Assembly: GCF_013359595.1 (NCBI RefSeq)
Contig: NZ_JABFMP010000036.1
Location: 1-62,195 of the forward strand
Length of the DNA stretch: 62,195 nucleotides
Direction: 5' to 3'
From: Pseudomonas sp. C1C7
GTDB lineage: Bacteria; Pseudomonadota; Gammaproteobacteria; Pseudomonadales; Pseudomonadaceae
A program made the translations under genes and the position numbers. How positions within the stretch are numbered: position 1 is the first letter of the stretch; the number at the start of each line of letters is the position of its first letter. The notes beneath the pieces are model-generated. The model made no database searches. It was not told the origin of the DNA and saw nothing but the letters and a program-made list of their open reading frames with translations. This document shows, piece by piece, positions 16,101-25,256 of this stretch.

Positions 16101-17972
16101 TCAGTAACGCTTGATGTCGGCTTCGCTCTCCAGCTGCTTGCGGTAAGCAGCGAAATCCTGCTGGCCAACACGCGAAGCGAGGAAGCGACGGTATTGAGCC
16201 TTCTCTTCTTCAGTCGGCGTGGCGGCGTCATTGACACCGTTCAGACGAACGACCATCAGGCTGCCGTCAGGCAAGGTCACGCTGGTGAAGGTCGGCTTGT
16301 CCTTGGCAGTCGGCTTCGGCATGCGGAACAGCGCCTGCAGCACGGTTGGGTCGACCCCTTCCTGAGCGCGGGTCGCCGCTTCAGTGACCTTCCAGTTCTG
16401 ACCGTCGATCGCAGCGTTCAGCGCGGTCTTGCCATCGCGCAGGCTGGCGATCAGCTCGTCAGCCTTGGTCTTGGCGGCAGCACTGGCGTGCTCCTTGGCC
16501 AGTTGCGCGCGAATCGGACCCGCAACCTCTTCCAGCGGCAGTTGCGCAGGCTTGAGGTGCTCCTTGGCGCGAAGTACCACAACGGTTTCCGGATCCAGCT
16601 CGATGGCGGTGCTGTTGGCACCCTCATCCAGCACTTCCGGGCTGAACGCCGCGGTGATCACGGCACGGTTGGCGGTAATGCCTTCACCGCCGTCACGACC
16701 GAACGGCTTGGAGGTGTGAACGGTCAGCTTCAGGTCTTGCGCCGGCTGGGCCAGATCGGAGGCTTCGAAGGAAGCATCTTCCAGTTGCTTGGTCGCTTCG
16801 ACGAAACGCTGTTCAACCTGCTGGGTTTTCAGTTCGCGGGTCAGCTTGCCTTGCAGGCTGGCGAAGGTCGGCACCTCAGGTGCTTCGACGCCCAGCAGCT
16901 TGATCAGGTGGAAACCGAAGTCAGTGCGAACCGGCTCGGAAACCTGGTCCTTGGCCAGCGAGTACAGGGCTTTTTCGAACGCCGGGTCATAGACACCAGG
17001 ACCTGCGTAACCGAGGTCACCGCCATTGTTCGCCGAACCCGGATCCTGGGAGAACTCCTTGGCCAGGGCCTCGAATGTCTCGCCCTTGGCCAGACGGGCC
17101 TGGATGTCTTCGATCTTCGCCTTGGCTTGCGCTTCGGTGGTCTTGTCGTTCACTTCGATCAGAATGTGCGCAGCCCGGCGTTGCTCGGACAGGTTCGCGA
17201 TTTCCTTCTGATACGCCGCTTGCAGGTCTTCGTCCTTGACGCTGACCTGATCGAAGAAGGAAGCCTTCTTCAACTCCAGGTAATCGATGACCACCTGATC
17301 CGGGGTCATGAATTCCTTGGCGTGTTCGTCGTAATAGGCTTTGACTTCGTCATCGGTCAGCTTCACCGCTGCCGGGTCAGCCTTGATGGTCAGGGAAGCG
17401 AAGTCGCGGGTCTGCTTTTCCAGACGGGCGAAGGCCAGAACCTGCGCATCGGTGACGAAACCGCTACCGGCAAGACCGGCACGCAGTTGGCCGATCAGCA
17501 TTTCCTGGGCCAGCATCTGGCGGAATTGCATGCGGCTGTAGCCGAGCTGACGAATCACCTGGTCGAAACGCTCGGGACTGAACTTGCCGTCCACCTGGAA
17601 TTCAGGCGTTTGCAGGATGACCTGATCCAGGGCCGCTTCGGAGAAAGCGAATTTGGAGCCTTGCGCGCCTTGCAGCAGCAGCTTGCGATCGATCAGGCCC
17701 TTGAGCGCCGATTCGCGCAGCATCTTCTCGTCGAGCAAGGAAGCGTCGAAATCCTTGCCCAGCTGTTGCATGAGCTGGCGCCGTTGCATGTCGACCGCCT
17801 GGCTCAGATCGTTCTGGCTGATTGCATCGCCATTGACCTGCGCCGCCTCGTTCTTGTGCGTCGTAGCCTGAAAAATGGCGTCGAAACCGGTCAGGGCCAT
17901 CAGTACAACGATGACCCCGATAATTGTCTTGGCAATCCAGCCTTGTGAATTGTCCCTGATGTTCTGCAGCAT
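16101..17972 (-). CDS. ppiD: Periplasmic chaperone / peptidyl-prolyl isomerase PpiD
   Basis: A 623-aa SurA-type foldase anchored in the inner membrane by one N-terminal helix (residues 13-33, IAKTIIGVIVVLMALTGFDAI). It has an N-terminal SurA-like chaperone region (about 40-200) and a parvulin domain (about 265-360, with RRAAHILIEV, FSQDPGSANNGGDLGYAGPG and DFGFHLIKLL). It assists folding of secreted proteins leaving the Sec translocon. It follows hupB in the order conserved in gamma-proteobacteria. Length matches the family. Confidence 0.95.
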   Translation of the reverse strand: MLQNIRDNSQGWIAKTIIGVIVVLMALTGFDAIFQATTHKNEAAQVNGDAISQNDLSQAVDMQRRQLMQQLGKDFDASLLDEKMLRESALKGLIDRKLLLQGAQGSKFAFSEAALDQVILQTPEFQVDGKFSPERFDQVIRQLGYSRMQFRQMLAQEMLIGQLRAGLAGSGFVTDAQVLAFARLEKQTRDFASLTIKADPAAVKLTDDEVKAYYDEHAKEFMTPDQVVIDYLELKKASFFDQVSVKDEDLQAAYQKEIANLSEQRRAAHILIEVNDKTTEAQAKAKIEDIQARLAKGETFEALAKEFSQDPGSANNGGDLGYAGPGVYDPAFEKALYSLAKDQVSEPVRTDFGFHLIKLLGVEAPEVPTFASLQGKLTRELKTQQVEQRFVEATKQLEDASFEASDLAQPAQDLKLTVHTSKPFGRDGGEGITANRAVITAAFSPEVLDEGANSTAIELDPETVVVLRAKEHLKPAQLPLEEVAGPIRAQLAKEHASAAAKTKADELIASLRDGKTALNAAIDGQNWKVTEAATRAQEGVDPTVLQALFRMPKPTAKDKPTFTSVTLPDGSLMVVRLNGVNDAATPTEEEKAQYRRFLASRVGQQDFAAYRKQLESEADIKRY

Positions 17973-18043
17973 GCGTCCCCCAAAAACGGTTGAACTTCAA
18001 AAATTAGGCAACCGTGGAGCGTGGGTAGAATCCGGATAGAAGA

Positions 18044-18067
18044 AAGGCGCATCCGAGGATGCGCCTT
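18044..18067 (-). terminator. Terminator behind the tRNA-like locus
   Basis: AAGGCGCATCC - GA/TC - GGATGCGCCTT, an 11-bp perfect stem with a 2-nt gap, followed on the minus strand by TTCTTCT. It lies 8 nt beyond the CCA end of the tRNA-like sequence, so it ends that transcript. Confidence 0.8.
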
Positions 18068-18075
18068 CTCGTAAC

Positions 18076-18153
18076 TGGCGGAGCGGACCGATGACTCGAA
18101 TCTGTGAGCCCCGGGGTCTCGGACCGGCGATCTGCCGTCTGGACTACCGCTCC
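18076..18153 (-). pseudogene. Degraded tRNA-Asp-like sequence
   Basis: On the minus strand the ends match tRNA-Asp: acceptor GGAGCGG pairs with CCGCTCC, followed by G and encoded CCA. GGTAGTCCAG and TTCGAGTC are still recognisable. The D stem has lost pairs, the anticodon loop reads CCGAGAC with no U33 and no GUC at the right place, and the T stem cannot pair because of substitutions and a 2-nt insertion. It cannot fold as a normal tRNA. It instead offers small hairpins CGGC-AGATC-GCCG and GGTC-CGA-GACC. It lies between hupB and ppiD. Confidence 0.75.
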
Positions 18154-18206
18154 GCTGCCAGGTCAGGCATGACCCCGACCCGGACAGGCAAAAAACTGAA
18201 TCGAAC

Positions 18207-18479
18207 TTAGTTGACAGCTTCTTTCAGTGCTTTACCGGCTTTGAAACCTGGTTTTTTGGCTGCTGCGATTTCCAGTGTCTTACCGGTCTGTGGGTTACGA
18301 CCGATGCGAGCTGGACGATCAGTTACGGAGAAAGTACCGAAACCAACCAGAACAACGGAGTCGCCAGCCTTGAGAGCGCCAGTGACGGATTCGATTACAG
18401 CGTCCAGCGCACGGCCAGCAGCAGCTTTCGGGATATCAGCGGATGCAGCGATAGCATCAATCAGTTCCGACTTGTTCAC
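18207..18479 (-). CDS. hupB: DNA-binding protein HU-beta
   Basis: A 90-aa histone-like nucleoid protein of exact family length. It shows the flexible DNA-binding arm with IGRNPQTGKTLEIAAAKKPGFKAGK and the N-terminal dimerisation helices (MNKSELIDAIAASADIPKAAAGRALDAV). It bends and compacts DNA as a dimer. It sits directly downstream of lon, as in Escherichia coli and other pseudomonads, with a 147-bp gap that can carry its own promoter. Confidence 0.97.
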   Translation of the reverse strand: MNKSELIDAIAASADIPKAAAGRALDAVIESVTGALKAGDSVVLVGFGTFSVTDRPARIGRNPQTGKTLEIAAAKKPGFKAGKALKEAVN

Positions 18480-18626
18480 TCTAAGTCCCCTTATATCTAT
18501 TTGAGTATGATTCTAAGTTTTTTTGGTGAAAGCAAAAACAGTGCTGAATGGCCTACAGACACTTAAGAGCCGCTTTATAACAAGGGCTCTAAAAAACTGT
18601 CAACAAGCCCCCCAGCCAAATACGTA

Positions 18627-21023
18627 TTAATGCGTGCTAATTCTTTCCTTGGAATCGGACTCGCGTTTTTCATCCTTCGCGACAATCTCCGGAGCCACAT
18701 CCGGCAAGGGCTCCGGCGCGTATTGCAGCGCAATTTGCAGGACCTCGTCAATCCATTTAACCGGTTTAATCTGGAGATCCTGCTTGATATTGTCAGGAAT
18801 CTCCTTCAAATCGCGAACATTCTCTTCGGGAATGATCACGGTCTTGATTCCACCGCGATGAGCCGCGAGCAGTTTTTCCTTCAGACCACCGATCGCCAAT
18901 ACCTGACCACGCAAAGTGATCTCACCGGTCATGGCCACGTCCGCCCGTACAGGGATGCTGGTCAATGCCGACACCAGCGCCGTGCACATGCCTACACCGG
19001 CGCTTGGGCCGTCTTTCGGGGTGGCCCCTTCCGGCATGTGGATGTGGGTGTCGCGCTTTTCGTGGAAGTCCAGGGGAATGCCCAGGCTCTTCGCGCGGCT
19101 GCGCACCACGGTCTGGGCCGCGGTGATCGATTCGACCATCACGTCACCCAGGGAACCGGTCTTGATCAACTGGCCCTTGCCCGGTACGACAGCGGCTTCG
19201 ATGGTCAGCAGTTCGCCACCCACCTGAGTCCACGCCAGACCGGTCACCTGACCGATCTGATCCTGTTGCTCGGCCAGGCCGTAGCGGAATTTGCGCACGC
19301 CCAGGAAGTGTTCCAGATCGTTCGCGGTGACCTTCACCGAGAAGCGTTTTTCCAGCGCATGTTCCTTGACCGCCTTGCGGCAGACCTTGGCAATCTGGCG
19401 CTCCAGACCACGCACACCGGCCTCGCGAGTGTAGTAGCGAATGATGTCGCGGATCGCTTCCTCGTCGAATTCCAGCTCGCCTTTTTTCAGGCCGTTGGCC
19501 TGGATCTGCTTGGGCGAAAGGTATTTGACGGCAATGTTGATCTTCTCGTCTTCGGTGTAGCCAGGCAGACGAATGACTTCCATCCGGTCCAGCAGCGCCG
19601 GCGGAATGTTCATGGAGTTCGAGGTGCAGAGGAACATCACATCGGACAGGTCGTAGTCGACTTCCAGATAGTGATCGTTGAAGTTGTGGTTCTGCTCCGG
19701 ATCGAGCACTTCCAGCAACGCGGACGCAGGATCGCCGCGCATGTCGCTGCCCATCTTGTCGATTTCATCGAGCAGGAACAGCGGGTTGCGGACGCCCACT
19801 TTTGTCATTTTTTGAATCAATCTTCCCGGCATCGAACCGATGTAGGTACGGCGATGACCACGGATTTCCGCTTCATCACGTACGCCGCCCAGGGCCATGC
19901 GCACGAACTTGCGGTTGGTGGCGTGGGCGATCGATTCCGCCAGGGAAGTTTTACCCACCCCTGGAGGGCCTACCAGGCACAGCACCGGACCACGAATCTT
20001 CTTCACGCGCTTTTGCACGGCGAGGTATTCGAGGATCCGCTCTTTGACTTCTTCCAGACCGTAGTGGTCGGCATCGAGAATGTCTTCTGCCCGCGCCAGG
20101 TCCAGGCGGACCTTGCTCTGGGCCTTCCACGGCACCTGAACCAGCCAGTCGATGTAGGAACGCACCACGGTGGCTTCGGCGGACATCGGCGACATTTGCT
20201 TGAGCTTGTTCAGCTCTGCCGTTGCCTTGGCCAGTGCGTCTTTTGGCAGGCCGGCGGCGTCGATACGCTTTTTCAGCTCTTCGACTTCGTTGTGACCCTC
20301 GTCGCTGTCGCCGAGCTCTTTCTGAATGGCCTTCATCTGCTCATTCAGGTAGTACTCGCGCTGACTGCGCTCCATTTGCTTTTTGACGCGGCCGCGAATG
20401 CGTTTCTCGACCTGCAGCAGATCGATCTCGGCATCCAGCAACGCCAGAACGTGCTCGACACGGGCCGACAGATCGATGATTTCGAGGATTTCCTGCTTCT
20501 GTTCGATCTTCAGCGCCATGTGTGCGGCCATGGTGTCTACCAGGCGCCCAGGCTCGTCGATGCTGTTGAGCGACGACAGAACCTCAGCCGGGACTTTCTT
20601 GCCCAACTGCACATATTGCTCGAACTGCGACAACAGGCTGCGCACGAACACTTCCGACTCGCGCTCGGGCGCGTCGACTTCGTCGATCAGCGAGACTTCG
20701 GCACGGCAATGGCCGTCCACTTCGCTGAAGCGCTCAACGGTGCCCCGCTGCTCGCCTTCGACCAGAACCTTGACCGTGCCATCAGGCAGCTTCAGCAGCT
20801 GCAGGACGGTGGCAATCGTACCCACGCGATAGAGTGCATCTTCACCCGGATCATCGTCGGCAGGGTTTCTCTGGGCCAGCAGAAGAATCTGCTTGTCGCC
20901 CGTCATCGCGGCCTCGAGGGCTTCGATGGATTTCTCGCGCCCCACGAACAGCGGGATAACCATGTGCGGATAAACCACGACATCACGCAATGGCAAGAGA
21001 GGCAATTCGATGGTTGTCTTCAT
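18627..21023 (-). CDS. lon: ATP-dependent protease La
   Basis: A 798-aa cytoplasmic AAA+ serine protease with an N-terminal substrate-binding domain (about 7-200), Walker A GPPGVGKT (352-359), Walker B PLFLLDEIDK (415-424) and a Ser-Lys catalytic dyad of Ser674 (PKDGPSAG) and Lys716 (GGLKEK). It degrades misfolded and regulatory proteins. It is preceded by a sigma-32-like promoter (21084-21110), consistent with heat-shock control. Position between clpX and hupB is conserved. Confidence 0.97.
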   Translation of the reverse strand: MKTTIELPLLPLRDVVVYPHMVIPLFVGREKSIEALEAAMTGDKQILLLAQRNPADDDPGEDALYRVGTIATVLQLLKLPDGTVKVLVEGEQRGTVERFSEVDGHCRAEVSLIDEVDAPERESEVFVRSLLSQFEQYVQLGKKVPAEVLSSLNSIDEPGRLVDTMAAHMALKIEQKQEILEIIDLSARVEHVLALLDAEIDLLQVEKRIRGRVKKQMERSQREYYLNEQMKAIQKELGDSDEGHNEVEELKKRIDAAGLPKDALAKATAELNKLKQMSPMSAEATVVRSYIDWLVQVPWKAQSKVRLDLARAEDILDADHYGLEEVKERILEYLAVQKRVKKIRGPVLCLVGPPGVGKTSLAESIAHATNRKFVRMALGGVRDEAEIRGHRRTYIGSMPGRLIQKMTKVGVRNPLFLLDEIDKMGSDMRGDPASALLEVLDPEQNHNFNDHYLEVDYDLSDVMFLCTSNSMNIPPALLDRMEVIRLPGYTEDEKINIAVKYLSPKQIQANGLKKGELEFDEEAIRDIIRYYTREAGVRGLERQIAKVCRKAVKEHALEKRFSVKVTANDLEHFLGVRKFRYGLAEQQDQIGQVTGLAWTQVGGELLTIEAAVVPGKGQLIKTGSLGDVMVESITAAQTVVRSRAKSLGIPLDFHEKRDTHIHMPEGATPKDGPSAGVGMCTALVSALTSIPVRADVAMTGEITLRGQVLAIGGLKEKLLAAHRGGIKTVIIPEENVRDLKEIPDNIKQDLQIKPVKWIDEVLQIALQYAPEPLPDVAPEIVAKDEKRESDSKERISTH

Positions 21024-21083
21024 GATTTCGCCTCTACGGCGGCCCTAAGGCCGGAAACAGATGGAATTAAGCGTGAAACCAAG

Positions 21084-21110
21084 ATGGGGGCTAGTTTCGA
21101 AAAAAACAAG
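21084..21110 (-). promoter_or_regulatory. Sigma-32 (heat-shock) type promoter for lon
   Basis: On the minus strand, CTTGTT (21105-21110), a 15-bp spacer, then CCCCAT (21084-21089), close to the sigma-32 consensus CTTGAAA-N13-15-CCCCAT. The predicted start is about 50 nt before the lon ATG. Confidence 0.6.
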
Positions 21111-21230
21111 CGGATAAAAAAACGACTTGGAAGATTGTCCGGTCACGCCCCGAACCTGTGGCGCGTCAGAAAACTGTCTGAGCTCCCGCCCCTGCCCTTC
21201 ACACGCAAACCTCGTGCCCATAAAAAAGCA

Positions 21231-21250
21231 AAGGGGCCCGAAGGCCCCTT
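21231..21250 (-). terminator. clpX terminator
   Basis: AAGGGGCC - TTCG - GGCCCCTT on the minus strand: 8-bp stem with a stable UUCG loop, followed by TGCTTTTTTA. It separates clpX from lon. Confidence 0.88.
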
Positions 21251-21272
21251 CTTTGTACCGACTGCGTGACGC

Positions 21273-22556
21273 TTAAGCGTCTGGCGCGGCCTTGGCAGGT
21301 TTCTCATTGTTCTCGTAAATGAACAATGGCTGAGACTTGCCTTCTATAACGCTTTCGTCGATCACTACTTTACTCACATCGGATTGCGATGGGATTTCAT
21401 ACATAGTGTCGAGCAACACACCTTCGAGAATCGAGCGCAGGCCGCGAGCACCGGTCTTGCGTTCCAGCGCGCGCTTGGCGACGGCTTTCAGTGCGTCGGA
21501 ACGGAATTCCAGGTCCACACCTTCCATCTCGAACAGCTTGGCGTATTGCTTGGTCAGAGCATTTTTCGGCTCGGTGAGAATCTGCATCAAAGCCGCTTCA
21601 TCGAGTTCGTCCAGCGTGGCAAGAACCGGCAGACGACCGACGAATTCCGGGATCAGACCGAACTTGACCAGATCGTCAGGCTCGACTTCACGCAGGGACT
21701 CACCGACTTTCTTGCCTTCTTCCTTGCTGCGCACTTCCGCGTTGAAGCCGATGCCACCCTTGGTGGAACGGTTCTGGATGACCTTCTCGAGACCCGAGAA
21801 CGCACCACCGCAGATGAACAGGATGTTACGGGTGTCGACCTGAAGGAATTCCTGCTGCGGATGCTTGCGACCGCCCTGAGGCGGAACGGAAGCGACCGTG
21901 CCTTCGATCAACTTGAGCAGGGCCTGCTGCACGCCTTCACCGGAAACGTCCCGGGTGATCGACGGGTTGTCGGACTTGCGCGAGATCTTGTCGATCTCGT
22001 CGATGTAGACGATGCCCATCTGGGCCTTTTCCACATCGTAGTCACATTTCTGCAGCAGCTTCTGAATAATGTTCTCGACGTCCTCACCCACGTAACCGGC
22101 CTCGGTGAGGGTGGTTGCGTCGGCGATGGTGAACGGAACGTTCAGCAAGCGGGCCAGCGTTTCGGCAAGCAGGGTTTTACCCGAGCCTGTCGGGCCGATC
22201 AGCAAGATATTGCTCTTGCCGAGTTCGACGTCGTCAGCCTTTTTGTCACGCTGGTTCAGACGCTTGTAGTGGTTGTACACCGCTACGGCCAGAACCTTTT
22301 TGGCACGTTCCTGACCAATCACGTATTGATCAAGGATGCCGCTGATTTCTTTAGGCGAAGGCAATTTATGCGCGCTGCTCTCGGCCTGTGCTTCCTGCAC
22401 CTCCTCACGGATGATGTCATTGCACAGGTCGACGCACTCGTCGCAGATAAAGACCGAGGGGCCGGCAATCAATTTACGTACTTCATGCTGGCTTTTGCCA
22501 CAGAAGGAGCAATAGAGCAGCTTGCCGTTGTCCTCGCCGTTGCGGGTGTCAGTCAT
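21273..22556 (-). CDS. clpX: ATP-dependent Clp protease ATP-binding subunit ClpX
   Basis: A 427-aa AAA+ unfoldase that feeds substrates to ClpP. The N-terminal zinc domain has Cys16, Cys19, Cys38 and Cys41 (CSFC and CDEC). Walker A is GPTGSGKT (121-128), with Walker B IVYIDEIDK and the sensor region further on. The start is placed at MTDTRNGEDNGK (22556), which matches the conserved N-terminus and gives the usual length. An upstream in-frame ATG would add 11 non-conserved residues. It follows clpP with a 112-bp gap containing a weak hairpin. Confidence 0.97.
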   Translation of the reverse strand: MTDTRNGEDNGKLLYCSFCGKSQHEVRKLIAGPSVFICDECVDLCNDIIREEVQEAQAESSAHKLPSPKEISGILDQYVIGQERAKKVLAVAVYNHYKRLNQRDKKADDVELGKSNILLIGPTGSGKTLLAETLARLLNVPFTIADATTLTEAGYVGEDVENIIQKLLQKCDYDVEKAQMGIVYIDEIDKISRKSDNPSITRDVSGEGVQQALLKLIEGTVASVPPQGGRKHPQQEFLQVDTRNILFICGGAFSGLEKVIQNRSTKGGIGFNAEVRSKEEGKKVGESLREVEPDDLVKFGLIPEFVGRLPVLATLDELDEAALMQILTEPKNALTKQYAKLFEMEGVDLEFRSDALKAVAKRALERKTGARGLRSILEGVLLDTMYEIPSQSDVSKVVIDESVIEGKSQPLFIYENNEKPAKAAPDA

Positions 22557-22605
22557 TCGTTCGATCCAAATCCGATAGGCTTGCAACACAAGATGAAGGC
22601 TATTG

Positions 22606-22625
22606 CGGGCTTTTTCAAGCCCGCA
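22606..22625 (-). terminator. Weak hairpin between clpP and clpX
   Basis: GCGGGCTT - GAAA - AAGCCCGC on the minus strand, an 8-bp stem with no good U tract after it. It could be an attenuator that lowers clpX read-through from clpP, or an mRNA-stabilising stem. Confidence 0.5.
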
Positions 22626-22668
22626 AATGATCGGAAAAGCCGACCTGCCTTATTTTGAGCTGCTTATT

Positions 22669-23304
22669 TTAAGCTGGGCGCTGGGTGATCACTTCGTCGA
22701 TCAGGCCGTAATCACGGGCGGCGGTGGCGCTCATGAAGTTGTCGCGGTTGGTGTCGCGCTCGATTTCTTCGAGGGTGCGGCCGCTGTGCTGGGCCATCAA
22801 AGTATTGAGGCGCTCGCGAATGAACAGGATTTCCTTGGCGTGGATTTCGATGTCCGAAGCCTGGCCCTGGAAACCGCCCAACGGCTGGTGAATCATCACT
22901 CGGGAGTTCGGCAGGCAGAAACGCTTGCCAGGAGCACCGGCGGTCAGCAGGAAAGCACCCATGCTGCACGCCTGACCGATACAGGTGGTCGACACGTTAG
23001 GCTTGATGAACTGCATGGTGTCGTAGATCGACATGCCGGCAGTCACCGAACCGCCCGGAGAGTTGATATAGAGATGGATATCCTTGTCCGGGTTTTCCGC
23101 TTCAAGGAACAGCAATTGCGCACAGATCAGGTTGGCCATGTAGTCCTCTACAGGACCTACCAGAAAGATCACTCGCTCCTTGAGAAGACGCGAGTAGATG
23201 TCATAGGCGCGCTCGCCACGAGCAGATTGCTCGACAACCATCGGGACCAGGCCGCCTGCGGCCTGGATATCAGAGTTCTGCTGAATATAAGAATTACGGA
23301 ACAT
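22669..23304 (-). CDS. clpP: ATP-dependent Clp protease proteolytic subunit
   Basis: A 211-aa serine peptidase that forms the double heptameric barrel. The catalytic residues are Ser114 (GQACSMGAF) and His139 (RVMIHQPLGG), with the Asp in YGLIDEV near residue 188. Substrates arrive through ClpX, encoded next. Length and motifs match the housekeeping ClpP1 type. It lies downstream of tig, the conserved order. Confidence 0.97.
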   Translation of the reverse strand: MFRNSYIQQNSDIQAAGGLVPMVVEQSARGERAYDIYSRLLKERVIFLVGPVEDYMANLICAQLLFLEAENPDKDIHLYINSPGGSVTAGMSIYDTMQFIKPNVSTTCIGQACSMGAFLLTAGAPGKRFCLPNSRVMIHQPLGGFQGQASDIEIHAKEILFIRERLNTLMAQHSGRTLEEIERDTNRDNFMSATAARDYGLIDEVITQRPA

Positions 23305-23345
23305 GCTCTGCAGTCACTCCCAAAATAGTTAGGTCTTGAAAACGC

Positions 23346-23371
23346 ATAAGCCAGCACGAATGCTGGCTTAT
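23346..23371 (-). terminator. Hairpin after tig
   Basis: ATAAGCCAGCA - TTCG - TGCTGGCTTAT on the minus strand: perfect 11-bp stem with a UUCG loop, followed by GCGTTTTC. It lies 28 nt after the tig stop and probably ends or attenuates tig transcription ahead of clpP. Confidence 0.8.
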
Positions 23372-23398
23372 GGGGTGTACTTCTTAACGCAGGTACAA

Positions 23399-24709
23399 TC
23401 AGTCGGCTTTTGGAGCTTCTACCGGCTTGACCGCTTCTTCGTAAGAGACCGATTTGTCGGTCACGCTAGCTTTCTGCAGAACAGTATCCACAACTTGCTC
23501 TTCCAGCACAACCGAACGAACTTCGTTCAGTTGCTGGTCGTTCTTGTAGTACCAGGACACTACTTGCTCAGGCTCTTGGTAAGCAGAAGCCATTTCCTGA
23601 ATCATTTCGCGAACGCGGGTTTCGTCTGGCTTGAGGTCGAATTGCTTGACCACTTCAGCCACGATCAGACCCAGTACAACGCGGCGCTTGGCTTGTTCTT
23701 CGAACAGCTCGGCCGGCAGTTGGTCAGGCTTGATGTTGCCACCGAACTGCTGAACAGCCTGCACGCGCAGACGGTCAACTTCGTTGGACAGCAGAGCCTT
23801 CGGCACTTCGATCGGGTTGGTGGCCAGCAGACCGTCCATGACCTGGTTCTTGACCTTGGACTTGATCGCCTGACGCAGTTCGCGCTCCATGTTCTTGCGA
23901 ACTTCGGTGCGGAAGCCGTCCAGACCGCTTTCCTTGATGCCGAATTGAGCGAAGAACTCTTCGTTCAGTTCTGGCAGGGTTGGCGCGGAAACGCTGTTCA
24001 CGGTCACGGTGAATTCAGCGGTTTTGCCAGCCAGATCCAGGTTCTGGTAGTCCTCTGGGAAGGTCAGGTTCAGAACGCGCTCTTCACCCGCCTTGGCGCC
24101 CACCAGGCCTTCTTCGAAGCCAGGGATCATGCGGCCGGAACCCAGAACCAGCTGGGTGCCCTTGGCGGAACCGCCAGCGAATACTTCGCCGTCGACCTTG
24201 CCAACGAAATCGATGTTCAGCTGGTCTTCGTTCTGGGCAGCACGCTCGGCCACTTCGAAACGGGTGTTCTGCTTGCGCAGGATGTCCAGCATCTTGTCCA
24301 GATCGGCGTCTTCAACGTTGGCGCTCAGGCGCTCTACGTTGATACCTTCGAAACCGGCAACGGTGAACTCAGGGAACACTTCGAATACGGCTACGTATTC
24401 CAGGTCCTTGCCTGCTTCCAGGGATTTTGGCTCGATCGATGGCGAACCGGCCGGGTTCAGCTTTTGCTCAACCACTGCTTCGTAGAAGGAAGACTGGATC
24501 ACGTCGCCTACAGCTTCCTGGCGAGCTTCGGCGCCGAAACGACGCTTGATTTCGCTCATTGGCACTTTGCCTGGACGGAAGCCAGCAATCTTGGCCTTTT
24601 GGGCAGTCTGCTGCAGACGCTTGTTGACCTGAGTCTCGATGCGCTCAGCCGGCACGGTGATGCTCATGCGGCGCTCAAGAGCAGAAGTATTTTCAACAGA
24701 AACTTGCAT
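23399..24709 (-). CDS. tig: Trigger factor
   Basis: A 436-aa ribosome-associated chaperone and prolyl isomerase. The N-terminal ribosome-binding domain carries the signature GFRPGKVPMSEIKRRFG (about 44-60). The FKBP-like domain (about 160-245) includes EDQLNIDFVGKVDG and MIPGFEEGLVGAKAGEE. The C-terminal arm domain follows. The start at MQVSVENTSALERR (24709) is preceded by GAGGAATATCC. The longer frame would add 21 unrelated residues. Confidence 0.96.
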   Translation of the reverse strand: MQVSVENTSALERRMSITVPAERIETQVNKRLQQTAQKAKIAGFRPGKVPMSEIKRRFGAEARQEAVGDVIQSSFYEAVVEQKLNPAGSPSIEPKSLEAGKDLEYVAVFEVFPEFTVAGFEGINVERLSANVEDADLDKMLDILRKQNTRFEVAERAAQNEDQLNIDFVGKVDGEVFAGGSAKGTQLVLGSGRMIPGFEEGLVGAKAGEERVLNLTFPEDYQNLDLAGKTAEFTVTVNSVSAPTLPELNEEFFAQFGIKESGLDGFRTEVRKNMERELRQAIKSKVKNQVMDGLLATNPIEVPKALLSNEVDRLRVQAVQQFGGNIKPDQLPAELFEEQAKRRVVLGLIVAEVVKQFDLKPDETRVREMIQEMASAYQEPEQVVSWYYKNDQQLNEVRSVVLEEQVVDTVLQKASVTDKSVSYEEAVKPVEAPKAD

Positions 24710-25063
24710 GGATATTCCTCGTTGCACAGACGTTAGCCGGCCGTTTCCGACCCCAGAATCAAGGGCATGCATTCTAGTGGGTCAAACTCAAGAAGTCACC
24801 CTACTGAAAACGGGTAAAAACGCAGCAGGCAATTTATAGGTGCGAATGCACGGATGCACCTCGCCCCGGTGGCAAATACAGCCAAACATGCCAGGGCTCT
24901 GCGCCAACCCTTCTATATATAGAAGAGGTCGCCAATCATCTCCCTGACAGCCGAACTTGCGAGCAAGTCGGCAGGCAGCGCGGCATCATCGAGAAACATA
25001 AATACGACGAAACGCCCTGCCCTTGCGACCCCGGACCAGCAGTCGCCGAACCACTGAAACAAA

Positions 25064-25095
25064 AAAGGCGCCAGACTGTTAAATCTGGCGCCTTT
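25064..25095 (-). terminator. Terminator of the tRNA operon
   Basis: AAAGGCGCCAGA - 8-nt loop - TCTGGCGCCTTT: 12-bp perfect stem followed on the minus strand by six T residues. It lies 8 nt after the last tRNA-His. A near copy is found inside the operon at 25360-25391. Confidence 0.9.
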
Positions 25096-25102
25096 CGGAA
25101 TA

Positions 25103-25178
25103 TGGGGTGGACGATGGGGATCGAACCCACGACAACGGGAGTCACAATCCCGTGCTCTACCAACTGAGCTACGCCCAC
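25103..25178 (-). tRNA. tRNA-His (GTG), second copy
   Basis: Cloverleaf read on the minus strand: acceptor GTGGGCG / CGTCCAC with C73 and encoded CCA. A G at position -1 (25179) supplies the extra tRNA-His base pair. Anticodon loop TTGTGAC gives GTG. T loop GTTCGATC. It is the fourth and last gene of the operon and is almost identical to the copy at 25399. Confidence 0.97.
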
Positions 25179-25256
25179 CATATTGCGTGCCAAAGAAGCC
25201 AAACAACTTCTTTGTTAAGCCCCAAGCATGCCAGAAGGCACATATGAAGCTTTATT

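Noticed and set aside
18076..18153. Functional tRNA
   Set aside because: T stem cannot pair, the anticodon loop lacks U33 and the correct anticodon, and the D stem is broken, so it is listed as a pseudogene.
18630..21269. Long open frame (879 codons) on the plus strand across lon
   Set aside because: It is the antisense shadow of lon. High third-position GC keeps stops rare on the opposite strand, and the translation shows no domain and a His/Gln/Arg-rich bias.
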